Below, in pieces: positions 14,201 to 24,941 of a stretch of 64,000 bases of DNA. This DNA is from Antedon mediterranea (taxonomy: Eukaryota > Echinodermata > Crinoidea > Comatulida > Antedonidae). The notes below the pieces were generated by a model. That model saw only the letters and a program-made list of their open reading frames with translations. It was not told the origin of the DNA and did no database searches. How positions within the stretch are numbered: position 1 is the stretch's first letter; each line of letters begins with the position of its first letter. The stretch is taken from the NCBI RefSeq assembly GCF_964355755.1, contig NC_092680.1:2891001-2955000 (forward strand), read 5' to 3'. The position numbers and the translations under genes are program-made.

Positions 14201-17197
14201 ATACCTTTAGTTGATTCTAGCCTCCATGATTCTAGGCAGGTTCAATTCACAACGTTCTGCAGAATTACAGTAGGCACACACGCGGGGGCCTCGTTTGTAA
14301 ATACCGAGGTATGGTGTGCACTTGCTGCCTGATTCTTATAACCCTGGCCCACATGAGTTGAATACTCGAGATACTAATAACAAATGGACATTGTAATGGT
14401 ATTTCGATGTTATCACACGATTGACAGTATTGTTATGTGCATTCTCTTTTAAGCTTAATCTTTCGAGCTATCTTATTTGTAGCTTTGGCTGAAAAAATAA
14501 TAAAAACTAGAAATTTACAAATTAATAGATCTCTTATTTTTTTGTCAATACAGACACTTTCTGAATTTCTAATAAACGTTACGTCACATGACACCCATGC
14601 ATGTATCAATGTTTTGCTAGAGAGTACCACTCAATCGACGACACGTCTTTTGAACGATCTCAGTTCAGGAACATTTGACGTGGAATCAATTCTGGAGGTA
14701 ATAATACCTCTTTCTAACCAGGTAAGTCATCATGACAGTGCCGTATATTGATACATTTAATGCAAATTATTATTTAAAAAGAAAGAATTGAAAACTACCA
14801 ATTACTATAAATTCAGAGCTAATTTCTAAGTACTTACTATTATACTATTTTTTTTATTTTGTTGTTTTTTGGTGTTGTTTTTAAATTCTTCAGACCCAGT
14901 TAAAGTCTGTTGAAGACTTTTTGTAGCTTCTATTATTTAAAAAAAATCAAAATGGCTTCCTTAACTTTTTCCAATAATTATGAGGAAATCTTATAATGTT
15001 TCCTATTATTACTGTATAGGAAATGTTAACAGTTCAAGATTCATACATGGAAGGTAATAATGATATATTTTATTTTGTAAATAGACAAAATAGCATAAAA
15101 GTGAAGCACTCGATTCTCGGTACTGTATCTAGATGTCTACAGCATCATAGGAATATTCAGTAATACAGCATCACATATGTTTTCCATGTATCGACTAGTT
15201 CATAACCTAACCCTGAACAACAAAATTGACAGGCACCACATGTGATACAAATTAGATGCTTTATTCCAATGATACTCGACAACCGATGTTGGTATACAGC
15301 ATTGAATATCGGATAAACACAAGTGAAACCTCTCCAGACAAAGTAGTAACTATTAGTTTAAAAGTCTAATATTATATTATTATTAAAAATATTTCCGATT
15401 TTTATATAGAATACAATAGAAGTCTTGAAACAGTTGTTTTAAACAGTGAAATGGACACAGCGGTAAAGAGGTTATTAGGTTCACTGCTCTTGGTAAGATT
15501 TTTATATTTTAATAATAGGGCCTATGGTGTAAGTTTGTTTTCAACATATTTAAACATGATTGCATTGATTAAGCCAGTAATGAACTATTATTTTATTTCT
15601 AGGGCATGCGTGCTGAATCCAAAGTTGTAAGCATCTCTCAGATAAACAAAGACGTTAACAGAATTTTAGAAGTAAGACGACCATTATTACTATTTTCAAC
15701 TTTTTGGCTTACTATGACCACTTGTTTCTTCCTAAACACCACATTTTGTCTCCTTTATGTACAGAAACTTCCACCTAAAATACTCACGTTTCAAGTATAG
15801 TGTATCAATAGAGAGAGATAGTAAGAAAATTCAGTCGCAATAACACTAATATTTTAGAATAAAATGCTGTGTACTGTTTTGCCATAATTTAAATAATACA
15901 ACATATTTTCTAGGGTGATGATATAGATGTTCAAAGTGTTTTAGCCATACGAAGTTTGGAAGACATCAACACAATTTATGAAGAATTTACATTGGTAAGT
16001 AACATTTAATTTATAATGCACAGTGGTATACAATTAACATTAAACAATAACTAATTCCTATTGATAAAAAAAAAATTAATCTATTAATCATATAATATAC
16101 GATAACAATACTCAGTTAAGTTACTGACAGAGGTAATAGTGTTCATAAATTAGACTAATGACTTATACATTTCTGTTTAATCTAACTAGTCCAATAGTGA
16201 CCTAACAGAATTTTTATTCGACCAATCAGAGGATATTTACATCATGGGATATGTTAAAATCGGTACGTAATAAACCATTTTATCATTTGTGTTTGGATGA
16301 GAGGCAATGATTTTGAATTTTTAAAATTGAAAAGTCTTTTCAATACCTTTTAGAAACTTTTAAGTGTTATATCTTATTTATATAAACTTTCCAATGGAGA
16401 CCTATGTAAAACAGATTAGATGTAAACATCTCCAATATTACAAATCGACAATTTGGCGTTAAGATTTTGGAGCTAAACTGTAAAAGTTAGCCATAATAAT
16501 CTACGTATATCTACCAATTTCGGTGAGTGGCCAGATAAAAATCGTCATAAATGTGTGTGTTGAGTAGAACACATTCACAGCTCAATTTGGATATATGTAT
16601 GTGATCAAACGGACCGAATCCGGGTTCAATGTGAACGTAGCTTATGTCTGATATTTAAACATTTCTTGTAGTTTCTTATGGACGAAGTACTACTGATTAC
16701 TGGGCTGCCGTTTTCAACCGTTTGATACACGTTACACCGTCTTCAAGCAATCATTTTACACGAATATTGGTACAGAGAGCAGAGGTAACGTAATGTATTT
16801 ACTACTGTATTCTTGATAAGAGAATTTGAAAATAAATATGGTGTCTTATTTGGGTGACCTTTACAGAATGAATGTCTATGCATTGGATATGTTGTTTTAA
16901 AACGAAAGAAACGTATATTATGGTTTAAAGACAGATACAGTATAAATAATTGCATTTTTCTTTTGTTTTTAAATTGCATTCGATCATTGCCAAGGTACAT
17001 ATACTATTTAACATTTAAAAAGGTTTTGACAAAGACTATATTATTTAACATCTTTACAGATCGACTTAAATGGAATTACACAACGTTATCAAGAACTGTA
17101 TGGCCGAAGCTTAGAAGATGACGTCATTAATAACTACAGTGGTCCTTGCAAGGAGCAAGCAATTACTACTATTAATCATCAATTTATACATGCCTAA
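5201..17197 (+). CDS. Giant secreted TSP1-annexin chimera (2859 aa, 45 TSP1 modules + annexin core)
   Basis: Exons: 5201-12757, 13162-13254, 13342-13417, 13722-13816, 14554-14721, 15020-15053, 15410-15492, 15603-15671, 15914-15994, 16190-16262, 16672-16784, 17060-17197. The summed length, 8580 bp, is exactly 2860 codons. Exon 1 is one 7.56 kb open frame: signal peptide (1-24), then 45 TSP1-like modules as 15 repeats of a three-module unit (leads CELSEWSxW, CCDEFCxxSEW, CCPxDCxxGxW). The last module continues into exon 2 after an AAT|GTAAGT donor and ends at residue about 2550. Exons 3-12 encode a four-repeat annexin core of about 309 residues; for example LAIRSLEDINTIYEEFT and IDLNGITQRYQELYGRSLED match annexin repeats 3 and 4. 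Exon sizes 95, 34, 69 and 113 equal those of neighbouring annexin genes. The calcium loops are degenerate. Many N-x-S/T and WxxW sites fit a secreted glycoprotein. Function is not known. Confidence 0.85.
5270..13254 (+). repeat. 15-fold tandem array of a TSP1 triplet (~165-170 codons per unit)
   Basis: Coding super-repeat of about 500 bp. Each unit has three different TSP1-like modules: one with a CxCxxC insert after WSxW, one starting CCD/CCN, and one starting CCPxDC with a CGG motif in its middle. Counting the leads gives 15 of each class. Unit 14 has a shortened CCV lead and unit 15 a degenerate one interrupted by a cysteine-free stretch of about 25 residues. Confidence 0.85.
10721..11740 (+). 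repeat. Recent 510-bp tandem duplication inside the TSP1 array
   Basis: Copies 10721-11230 and 11231-11740 are in register at exactly 510 bp (170 codons) and much more alike than other units, with long identical blocks such as the one coding CGDECCDDFCFVSDWSEWGE. This shows the array still grows or homogenises by unequal exchange. One CCP lead became RCP in the second copy. Confidence 0.9.
13342..17197 (+). other. Annexin-coding exon block of the giant chimera
   Basis: Ten exons covering annexin repeats 1-4. Repeat 1: FDVHEELVNLHNIS then NQDEAISIFFSSKSMRE. Repeat 2: SSGTFDVESILEVIIPLSN. Repeat 3: GDDIDVQSVLAIRSLEDIN. Repeat 4: YWAAVFNRLIHV then LVQRAEIDLNGITQRY. Intron phases (1,0,0,1,0,0,0,1,0) match the annexin genes downstream. 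One intron inside repeat 2 that the minus-strand annexins keep is absent, merging two exons into one of 168 bp. Confidence 0.85.
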
Positions 17198-17589
17198 TTA
17201 TAAATTTAATTTACGTAATATATAACGTTATTATGATCTGTTTTAATCAATTAGTTTGTTAATGTAGTAACTGTTTCTACGTAACGAATTTAAGCACATA
17301 CGTTTGCATAAAATTAGCAATACTTTTTTTAGCCTGTACTACTTCTTTATACTTCTGCATTTGTTTGCCTATTTACGCATACTTTAATCGAATATCTATC
17401 ACTCATTTGCTCAATTTGAATTTATATTCTTTAATTTCATTCCATTAAGTTTACTTTTAATTTTCAAATATCGCCTGACGATTACATATAACTAGATACT
17501 GGCATTTTAGTTGCATTAATGTATTTCATGAGCTTTATTTCCTGAAGTAATGGGCAACTCATGAACTTTTGGCCTGCGTTCCTACGACT
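17198..17589. other. Short 3'-3' intergenic region
   Basis: AT-rich spacer between the stop of the giant TSP1-annexin gene and the stop of the converging annexin gene. It holds a minus-strand AATAAA (17534-17539) for the annexin. I see no clear AATAAA for the plus-strand gene. Confidence 0.6.
17534..17539 (-). terminator. Poly(A) signal AATAAA of the minus-strand annexin
   Basis: AATAAA on the minus strand about 50 bases after the stop codon at 17590, a usual position for a short 3' UTR. Confidence 0.5.
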
Positions 17590-20500
17590 TCATGATTTCT
17601 GCTCGTTAATCAATGCAAGTAACGCGTTTTCAAAATCTCCTCGCGTTTCACCCTTAATTGTGTCACGAAGACTCTTCCCATGCTTAGCTGCATACACTGC
17701 CTTAATTGTTCCAAGATCAACCTGAAATGTCATCCGCTTATTATTAATGATTTGAAGGTATGTAATTACGTTTTGCAGGACAAATTATCAACCACCCACC
17801 ACCACCAAAAAAAAAATGCACTGATTTTACTAACCTCACTACGCGAAACCAAACAGCGCATCAATTTCTCTTCATTTGTGCCTATCCCTTTCATCGAACT
17901 TGCAAGCATGTCTGCGTAATATTCACTTGGGTTACGCACACATTTTACTAGAGAAGAAAAACACGATTATATAATTAAAATCTTAAAGAAATTGTATATT
18001 TTGTGAGTTAGGTAGAAGTGATATTTCAGAAAATGCGATGATCGCATACGTATTCATATTATATTATAAATTATAGCACTGTTTAAAGGTTAAAAGATAA
18101 AATAAAGTGTATACAAAAGTTATTTTTTGATTATTTGTATTCTTGTGGGAATAAAATAAATTAATTGTAGGCATAAAAATAATGTTTTATAGGCTTTACA
18201 TTGTTATACGTTATTACAATTCAAATAAAAAATAATAATAAATATGATATAACCGATGGTAAGGTAACTTTATTCTTGTGGGAATAAAATAAATTAATTG
18301 TAGGCATAAAAATAATGTTTTATAGGCTTTACATTGTTATACGTTATTACAATTCAAATAAAAAATAATAATAAATATGATCAAACCAATGGTAAGGTAG
18401 CTATACTGTAGGTCACCGGACATTTCACTTTTTATTGCTTCTTCAATAGACTTCTTAGAAATCTAAAAAATCAAATAGCAAAAATAGATAATCATCTCAA
18501 AATAAATAACATAGTATAATGACATTAATTTTGATTTTGTTTATATATATATTTAGGCAAATTCCCAAGGATAACAATGAGCGAATTCATTCACTATCCT
18601 TAAAGGTGACAATCCAGTTCACAAGAAAAACATACATAAGATGGTCTACATAAACAAAATCTTATTACAAGTCTTTAGGAGTAGAGTTATAATTTGTCAT
18701 TAGATCAAATCCTGACATGATAGAACTTGAACCCAGGACCCTTGGATTGGTAGGCCACCGACCATATCTCCATTACTAAATCTCAGACGCACTGTAAAAC
18801 AAGTGAAACATTTATGTTTGAAACAGGAGGAAGAATCTTACGTTTCCATAAGCATCAAACACCGCCCTCACGTGTGCATAACTTCTTCCCAGTAATACTC
18901 GCTGAAATTCAGACTCATCTGTTCCAAATTTACCTTCACCAGCCTGTAATGAAAACAAAATAATATTATAATATCAATATATTATTACGTCAATCGTCAA
19001 TGTTCATTGCTCTATTTGTAGTAAATTTATATACAGCACCATAATAATTAGTAAATATACAAACATCCTCTAAATACCTCATAAAGGGCTTTTGCATCCG
19101 AATCTATCTTTTCTTGGTCAACTTCATCCGAGTCATCCCTTCCGGCCTAAACAAATATAAAAATATAGTAAGCGCCCAAAAACTAAGTAAAATATTATAG
19201 CAAAATACAAAGAGCGACGACAGAGGGCGTGATATTTAATATTTCGGCCTATATTGAAGATACTGTTAACTCGAGTTTTTAAAACTTTGTTCCCAGGCAC
19301 CGCTCTTTTTATAATTGTTTAGAATTGTATTTACTCCTAAATTGATTATGAAATTTAAAATGGATTTCTAGTTCGAACTTACTGCAGAAAGCCCAACCAG
19401 TAGACGCTCGAAATCACCCTTTGTTTCACTTTTTAAGTCTTCCTCAAGATTGCGACCAAAACCTAAGGAAATAACATTCGATATTCAAACTGATTGCAAA
19501 GGAAAGATGAGTATATTAAATGTTTCAAGATACACATAAAATACTTTGTAACGTTTAACTAGTAAACGTTTCGTAGGCCTACTCAGAAAGCGTTGCACGA
19601 TGAGGCCCGACGGTGCATGCTGTCTTAAAACTCGACTCGACGAGTCTTCTTCCTCTTGAGATAGCGTCAGGGGCGTATTTTTTATTTTTCTCCAGACGCG
19701 ACGAGACGACTCGTCGTACGATGCTGTCTGAGTTAGCCTTTACGGAATGTAACATTGTATATTTTTATCTTTAAAAAACAAGTCTTACCTTCCTTATACG
19801 CTACTTTTATTGCTTTTATTTGCTGAAAAACAAACACTTAAAACTTAAAATAAAGTATGTTTATTATCTAAACTGTTTTAGGCCTAGGAAAAGACTGCTG
19901 CGTGTACTTCTCTACTTTCTTTTATCATATTCTTTTACAATTGATGAAATAATTAGGACCATTGTAGGCCTACAGTATGTTTAAATGAAAAATAAGCTGA
20001 TAATTACCGCACTGGTTCGAGTACACAGGATTTCAATCAAAAGATTTTCATTAGTTCCTGCACCCTAAACGTGCATTAAATACATAAAAAAAATCATCAT
20101 TTAGTTTATAAACATTTAGTATTAAATGCGTTGTATGCAAATGTTTTCAATTTATTCTACTAAAACACTTGGTTAAGCTTGGTTTCCAATTGGAAGTAAG
20201 GAAAGATCGTAAGTGCGCCGCAATTAATTTGACCAATCACGACGCATGAATCGTAAGCTAATAGCTAATATATGCTAATAATGATTGGTCGACTCATCTA
20301 AACCAAGCTTTATAGAGTTGTTCATACGTACTTTCATTGCCGCTCCAAGACATTTGGCATCAAACAACGGCGGAAGATCCAATAAAGCTAACAGCACCTT
20401 TTCAAAATTGCCACTGCATTCGCTCTTAATGTCGTCAACAAGATCCTGAAATGAATTGTTGAGTATGTTAAACATAACTTAGTTTACACACAATCGAGTG

Positions 20501-23420
20501 AGGTATACGTTTGTGGAAATAGAAAGTCACCAAAGGTCACATTTAGAGAGGGTCATTTTGGTGTACATACTCAACTCATGCAGCATTAACTTGACCCGAC
20601 TTACAATACCTGCCACCAGCAACCACACTGACGTGATCCTTTCTTAAACGCCGAAACAGGAATGTATATATTAATGTATGTATGTATGTTGATTGATTGA
20701 ACCTACCCTGCCATAACACGTTTTATAATGCAGCTTTAGTTCCTGCCGTTGAGGATTGTTGCGGTATGCAATGATATCAACTAGTGCCTTCTCATCGGTT
20801 CCTGAAAAAAAGAGTAAACGTAATTCATTAATCTATATTCATTACGTTACGTTGTAGAAACATAACATACCGTAAACATATATTTCAAGTTTAGAAGTAG
20901 ATAACACTGTCTTGTTGGATCAGTTTACACTTATATAAAATAAGGGATAGGGAAACTTCCAGTACGACAGGCCGTAGGCCTACATTATATTAATTAATAA
21001 TATTAACTTTTACTTATAACATTACAGCATTTTCATACTATATGAAACCAGAATATATGGTACATAGAACGGAAACAAAATATGAATTAAAAAAGGAGAT
21101 GAAAAGTCTATCAATATTTGATAACGATTTCTTTAAATCGTTTAGTCTACTGTTTATTCAGTTCTCAACAAAAGATTAGTGAAAAACTGAAATTTCCGCC
21201 ATTTGTACGATTACATAACACGCAATGCTATACCCTCGGTGGTCGAGGATATAATTATATAACTTGAAACGTTGATATGAAAATGAGGTGAATTATTTAA
21301 CTGAACTTACTTAAATGATAATCATCTAATACTTACCCATTCCTTTCATGGCCTTCCGTAAGATTTGAACATCTTTATCTTTGTCAAAGTTTGCGTATGC
21401 ACGGATTGTTGGCTTGTAACGGAACAAAATAAAAATGTATTTTAGTTTATTTAACTAAAACAATACAACATCTATCAGTATAAAGCTAATTCATTTTAAT
21501 TTGATTTATCTTACAACGGAACCGAAACATATACCTTAAACTATTTGTACTTCAACATAAACAAGATGCTTGTTCCCTTTGCAAAATTGAAAACTTTTTG
21601 CAACACGATCACGTAGCCACAGGTTCATTATGGTGGAATGAAGGATCGAATTATGACATTACTTTAATCGGATCTTCAAACGTATTATTAATTAAAAAAT
21701 ATTATAAATTATAACTGCTGTAAAGCCAGCATATCTTGTACATGGTTTGTTTTTTATGGCTTAACTAATGGTAAATTGGCAACGTAGTAGTTTGAGGCAT
21801 TTCTGCTGCGTATGGCGCCCCATATTTCAGGTATAGTAATTAAATAAAGTATATGGTTATCTACATATCAGTAGGCCTATAGCGCCACAAAATATGTATA
21901 CAATAATCAAACACGAATAAACCGTTTCTACACATACTTGGTGTTAAAATTTAACACAAAATAACTTATATAGAAATTTATTCAATTGTATAAATATTTA
22001 ACGTAGGTAAATAACATGTGAATGAGGTGCTCGTGACTTACCAAGATAAAGTGAGTTGACCGAAAGAACGATTAGAGTTCACAAAGTAGGCTATCGGTTT
22101 CGTAATTCAGCGCTTGTGTGTAACGCTTAGTTCCCACTAGGATGTAACGCAACGACGTAAGCACGACGTAAGCAATCTAAACAATTACAAGCGATGGATT
22201 ATCCGAACTTTCACGCGTGATTGGTCAACTCGCTTGCGTTGCGCTTACTACGTCCTTGCGTTGTGTCCTAGTGTGAACCAAGCTTAAAAGCGAGCGCACG
22301 CATTGTGATAGTTCGCACGTCAAGCACGCACATTAAATAGTCAATCCTTCTCAACAGGTACACATATCCCCAAAATCATTACCATCATTCCCCATTAGTG
22401 AGGATGGACATCATGTATGGAATGGATTGAATAAAGCATAATTCCCACTGAATGTTTTCATACGATGATATGCATGTGAAATGTTGATGAACAGGCGTAT
22501 GAGATGCGTGAGCGTGAGTTTCATGTCATAGTGTAGACTGCCTGTTATGCTGGGATATGGAGGGAGTTACCCTCATCATTCATCCTGGGTTCTCTATAGC
22601 TCAACCCTGAGGGCCCAGTCAGTTTCAGTTGGTCATCTGATAGCCGACCTCGTCCCACCCACAAATCTTACCGTAAGGAGAGTAGGCCTACCCTTAACGC
22701 ATAAAAAGACCGATATAACCTGACTAAATTAATACTGTCAACAATTATAGGCTACATTAACATAATACGGTATCTCCGATGTTACTTAACGCAATGTGAA
22801 TTTGTATCACTATTATTACGTCTAATGTATTTTTAGCACATTTTACATATGTTTTTTTTTCCATTTTTTTGGGAGAGATTTGACACTTATTAGTGGTTTA
22901 ATCATAAATCTTAAAAGCTTCGACAATTTAAAGATTTTCTCTCATCGTTTGACATTTAAAAAAATAAATGTATTGTCGTAATTAACATACCGGAAATATA
23001 AATATTATTGCTTGTTTCTTGTTGAGTGGGTACTAAAATAAAATTGTATAGTCTTTGAACGTTTTCTCACATGCTGTAACACAAAATGTAAATAATTTTT
23101 GCCGTGAGCACTTTCTTATTGTTACGACTCTATCAAGCTTAAAATCATGTAGGTATCAGTATACAAATGCCCCATATTTAACAATGGCAAAGTCTATATC
23201 ACGTCAAAGCTGGTCAAAATAGCATAGAGCGTTGCACAGATTCGCGACAAAACGCATACCGTATATAACCATTGATTTTGATGACCATTTTCACCATCAT
23301 ATTCACGTACAGTATTACAATAATTATACACAAAATACATACACTGTATAATATCTAATATTATTTAAAATACTATAATTAACGTTAAAATTAGCAGTAT
23401 ATACTTACAACTGCAGCCAT
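17590..23420 (-). CDS. Annexin (319 aa, four repeats, intact calcium loops)
   Basis: Exons, in transcript order: 23420-23409, 21412-21337, 20801-20707, 20445-20332, 20064-20008, 19822-19789, 19462-19383, 19146-19078, 18943-18842, 18462-18387, 17947-17835, 17721-17590; total 960 bp, 319 residues plus stop, the usual size of an annexin. A very short N-terminus (MAAVPTIRAYANFD) leads into four annexin repeats. Type II calcium loops are present in each: KGMGTDEK, GAGTNEN, KFGTDES, KGIGTNEE. Annexins bind acidic phospholipids with calcium and act in the cytosol at membranes; there is no signal peptide here. All splice sites are GT-AG, though the donor at 18386 (GTTTGA) is weak and lies in a tandem duplication. 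It shares every internal intron with the short chimera at the left edge. The paralogue starting at 24942 diverges from it. I cannot name the vertebrate orthologue. Confidence 0.9.
18138..18403. repeat. Two-copy 133-bp tandem duplication covering an exon end
   Basis: Units 18138-18270 and 18271-18403 are almost identical, starting TATTCTTGTGGGAATAAAA. The second unit includes the last 17 coding bases and the splice donor of the annexin exon 18462-18387. The first unit is a decoy copy of that exon end. Confidence 0.9.
18721..18787 (-). mobile_element. tRNA-like SINE head (relic)
   Basis: On the minus strand it reads as a degenerate tRNA with a B-box-like GGGTTCAAGTTC. No intact A box or cloverleaf, so it is a SINE fragment rather than a tRNA gene. 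It lies in an intron of the minus-strand annexin. Confidence 0.4.
20175..20310. mobile_element. Foldback MITE, family 1
   Basis: AAGCTTGGTTTCCAATTGG at the left and AACCAAGCTT at the right, in an annexin intron about 20 bp from the exon ending at 20332. Confidence 0.75.
22124..22285. mobile_element. Foldback MITE, family 1
   Basis: GCTTAGTTCCCACTAGGATG at the left and CCTAGTGTGAACCAAGCTT at the right. In the first intron of the minus-strand annexin. Confidence 0.8.
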
Positions 23421-23493
23421 GATGATTGATCTTCGACCCTTGGAACGTACCACTTCCAAGCAGGGATGTAACTACGATATGACCAATCGATCG

Positions 23494-23501
23494 TTTAAAT
23501 A
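23494..23501 (-). promoter_or_regulatory. Candidate TATA-like box of the minus-strand annexin
   Basis: TATTTAAA on the minus strand about 75 bases above the ATG, with a CCAAT motif (plus orientation) at 23483-23487 just upstream. Spacing fits a core promoter with a short 5' UTR. No transcript data. Confidence 0.3.
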
Positions 23502-23705
23502 GCAGCAGATATTGACTTATATTACGTCACACATCGTTAATAATTAATACACTGCAGGAAGTCACATCGATACTGTATGATATTGAACAAGAGAGATGAA
23601 CACAGAACCTGTCTCAATCCATAATTAATTACCTTTGCGCAAGCGTAGTATAAAATATAAAAAAAACTGAATATTTAAGAGGAAGTTACCATACATTGTT
23701 TTGTA

Positions 23706-23731
23706 TAAGTAGGCCTACGTAGGCCTACTTA
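23706..23731. repeat. Perfect 26-bp AGGCCTA palindrome
   Basis: Two AGGCCTA cores in a perfectly self-complementary 26-mer (TAAGTAGGCCTAC, then its reverse complement). Single copies of AGGCCTA are scattered over the whole window. Confidence 0.85.
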
Positions 23732-24073
23732 AACAGTAGATGATTAATGTGTTTAACTATATTAATACCAGTATAAATTAAATCGATTAATTATGAGTGA
23801 TGAGGTTTTTACAGTGATGTTTATATTTACATGTTTTTAAGTAAGCATAATGATTATAATGATTTATTGATATTGCACTCTTGTACTCGTGGCACATATC
23901 AAACATAGACAGATTAATATGGTTATCAAACATTAATTATTTGAACAATAACATCATGTGGTTATGCGGTTAATTATAAATATGGTTCTAGTGTGTACAC
24001 TTGAGTTATATATTTGTTTGTTTAATAAAACTGGTGTATGTATTTAACACTTATTTTAATAATATAGTACAGG

Positions 24074-24103
24074 CAGGGAAGAGTTAAATTTAACTCTTCC
24101 CTG
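24074..24103. repeat. Perfect 30-bp palindrome (CAGGGAAGAGTTAAA...)
   Basis: CAGGGAAGAGTTAAA followed directly by its reverse complement. The same CAGGGAAGAGT arm recurs at 28007-28036 as an inverted repeat and singly near 41611. Confidence 0.85.
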
Positions 24104-24400
24104 GTACATGTATAGTTTATATATCATACATTATCACAGATCACTCACCACAACTTCCCACTCTGCTAAGTCACCGAAACGGCACCTTATGGCTAGCCAA
24201 ACTAACAATTTATACTATTATTATACTTGAGTGAATGTATAATGTATGTCACTTTAAACCAGGGAAGATTGAATAGCTTTAAATGAATATTACCATCATT
24301 TTGAACACAATCCATATAAGCCTACTATGATCTTGCGCAGTTGCCCATATCTATGCGTCCGCGTAATAATCTATACTTCAATGTGTATATTGTGCGTATA

Positions 24401-24525
24401 AAGCTTTGTCTACACTATCACACTTTTTGTGACGAAAACATGTGATGATGATGATGTCATATCACTACCATATTTGGACACATCACACTTTTTTTGCCAA
24501 ACTAGTTTGATAATGTAGACAAAGG
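24401..24525. mobile_element. Foldback MITE, family 2
   Basis: About 125 bp with terminal inverted repeats CTTTGTCTACAYTATCA and inner subterminal CATCACACTTTTT / CCATATTTGGACACATC. Partial relatives are at 35379-35448, 57885-58005 and 58330-58395. Non-coding. Confidence 0.7.
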
Positions 24526-24941
24526 TTAATTCTTTAAGTAATTACAGTTTAAATTGCTTTCTTATTTCATTATATGTATGTATTTAATCTAAAATAAAAT
24601 GTTGAATTATTTTTAATAGAATGCAGTATAGGCTTATTGGCTCTTTCGCACCATGTACGATTAGTGTGTAATTTTTTTCTTTTATGTTAAAGTTAAAACA
24701 TATTATCAGTCCACTTGTTTATTTAACAGTTAGCCTAATGGATTGCATGTATTATTATAATATATTTCCTGTGGTTTATGATTAATGTTAAGTATACTCT
24801 ATCCGCCTATCAGAACCAAAATCGTGTAAAATGATAACAATTTAAATCGGACCTTGGACAGTAGGCTTGGCTTGTCTGAAGTAGCACTCTCTTGATTTCT
24901 TTCTCTTTTGCTGCCTGCAACCAACACACAAGTAAAAAAAG

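Larger units (their letters stand above)
23421..24941. promoter_or_regulatory. Divergent intergenic region between the two ordinary annexins
   Basis: 1.5 kb between two start codons that face away from each other. It contains two perfect palindromes (23706-23731 and 24074-24103) and a MITE (24401-24525), but no other gene. The arrangement mirrors the TSP1-annexin pair to the left. Confidence 0.5.
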
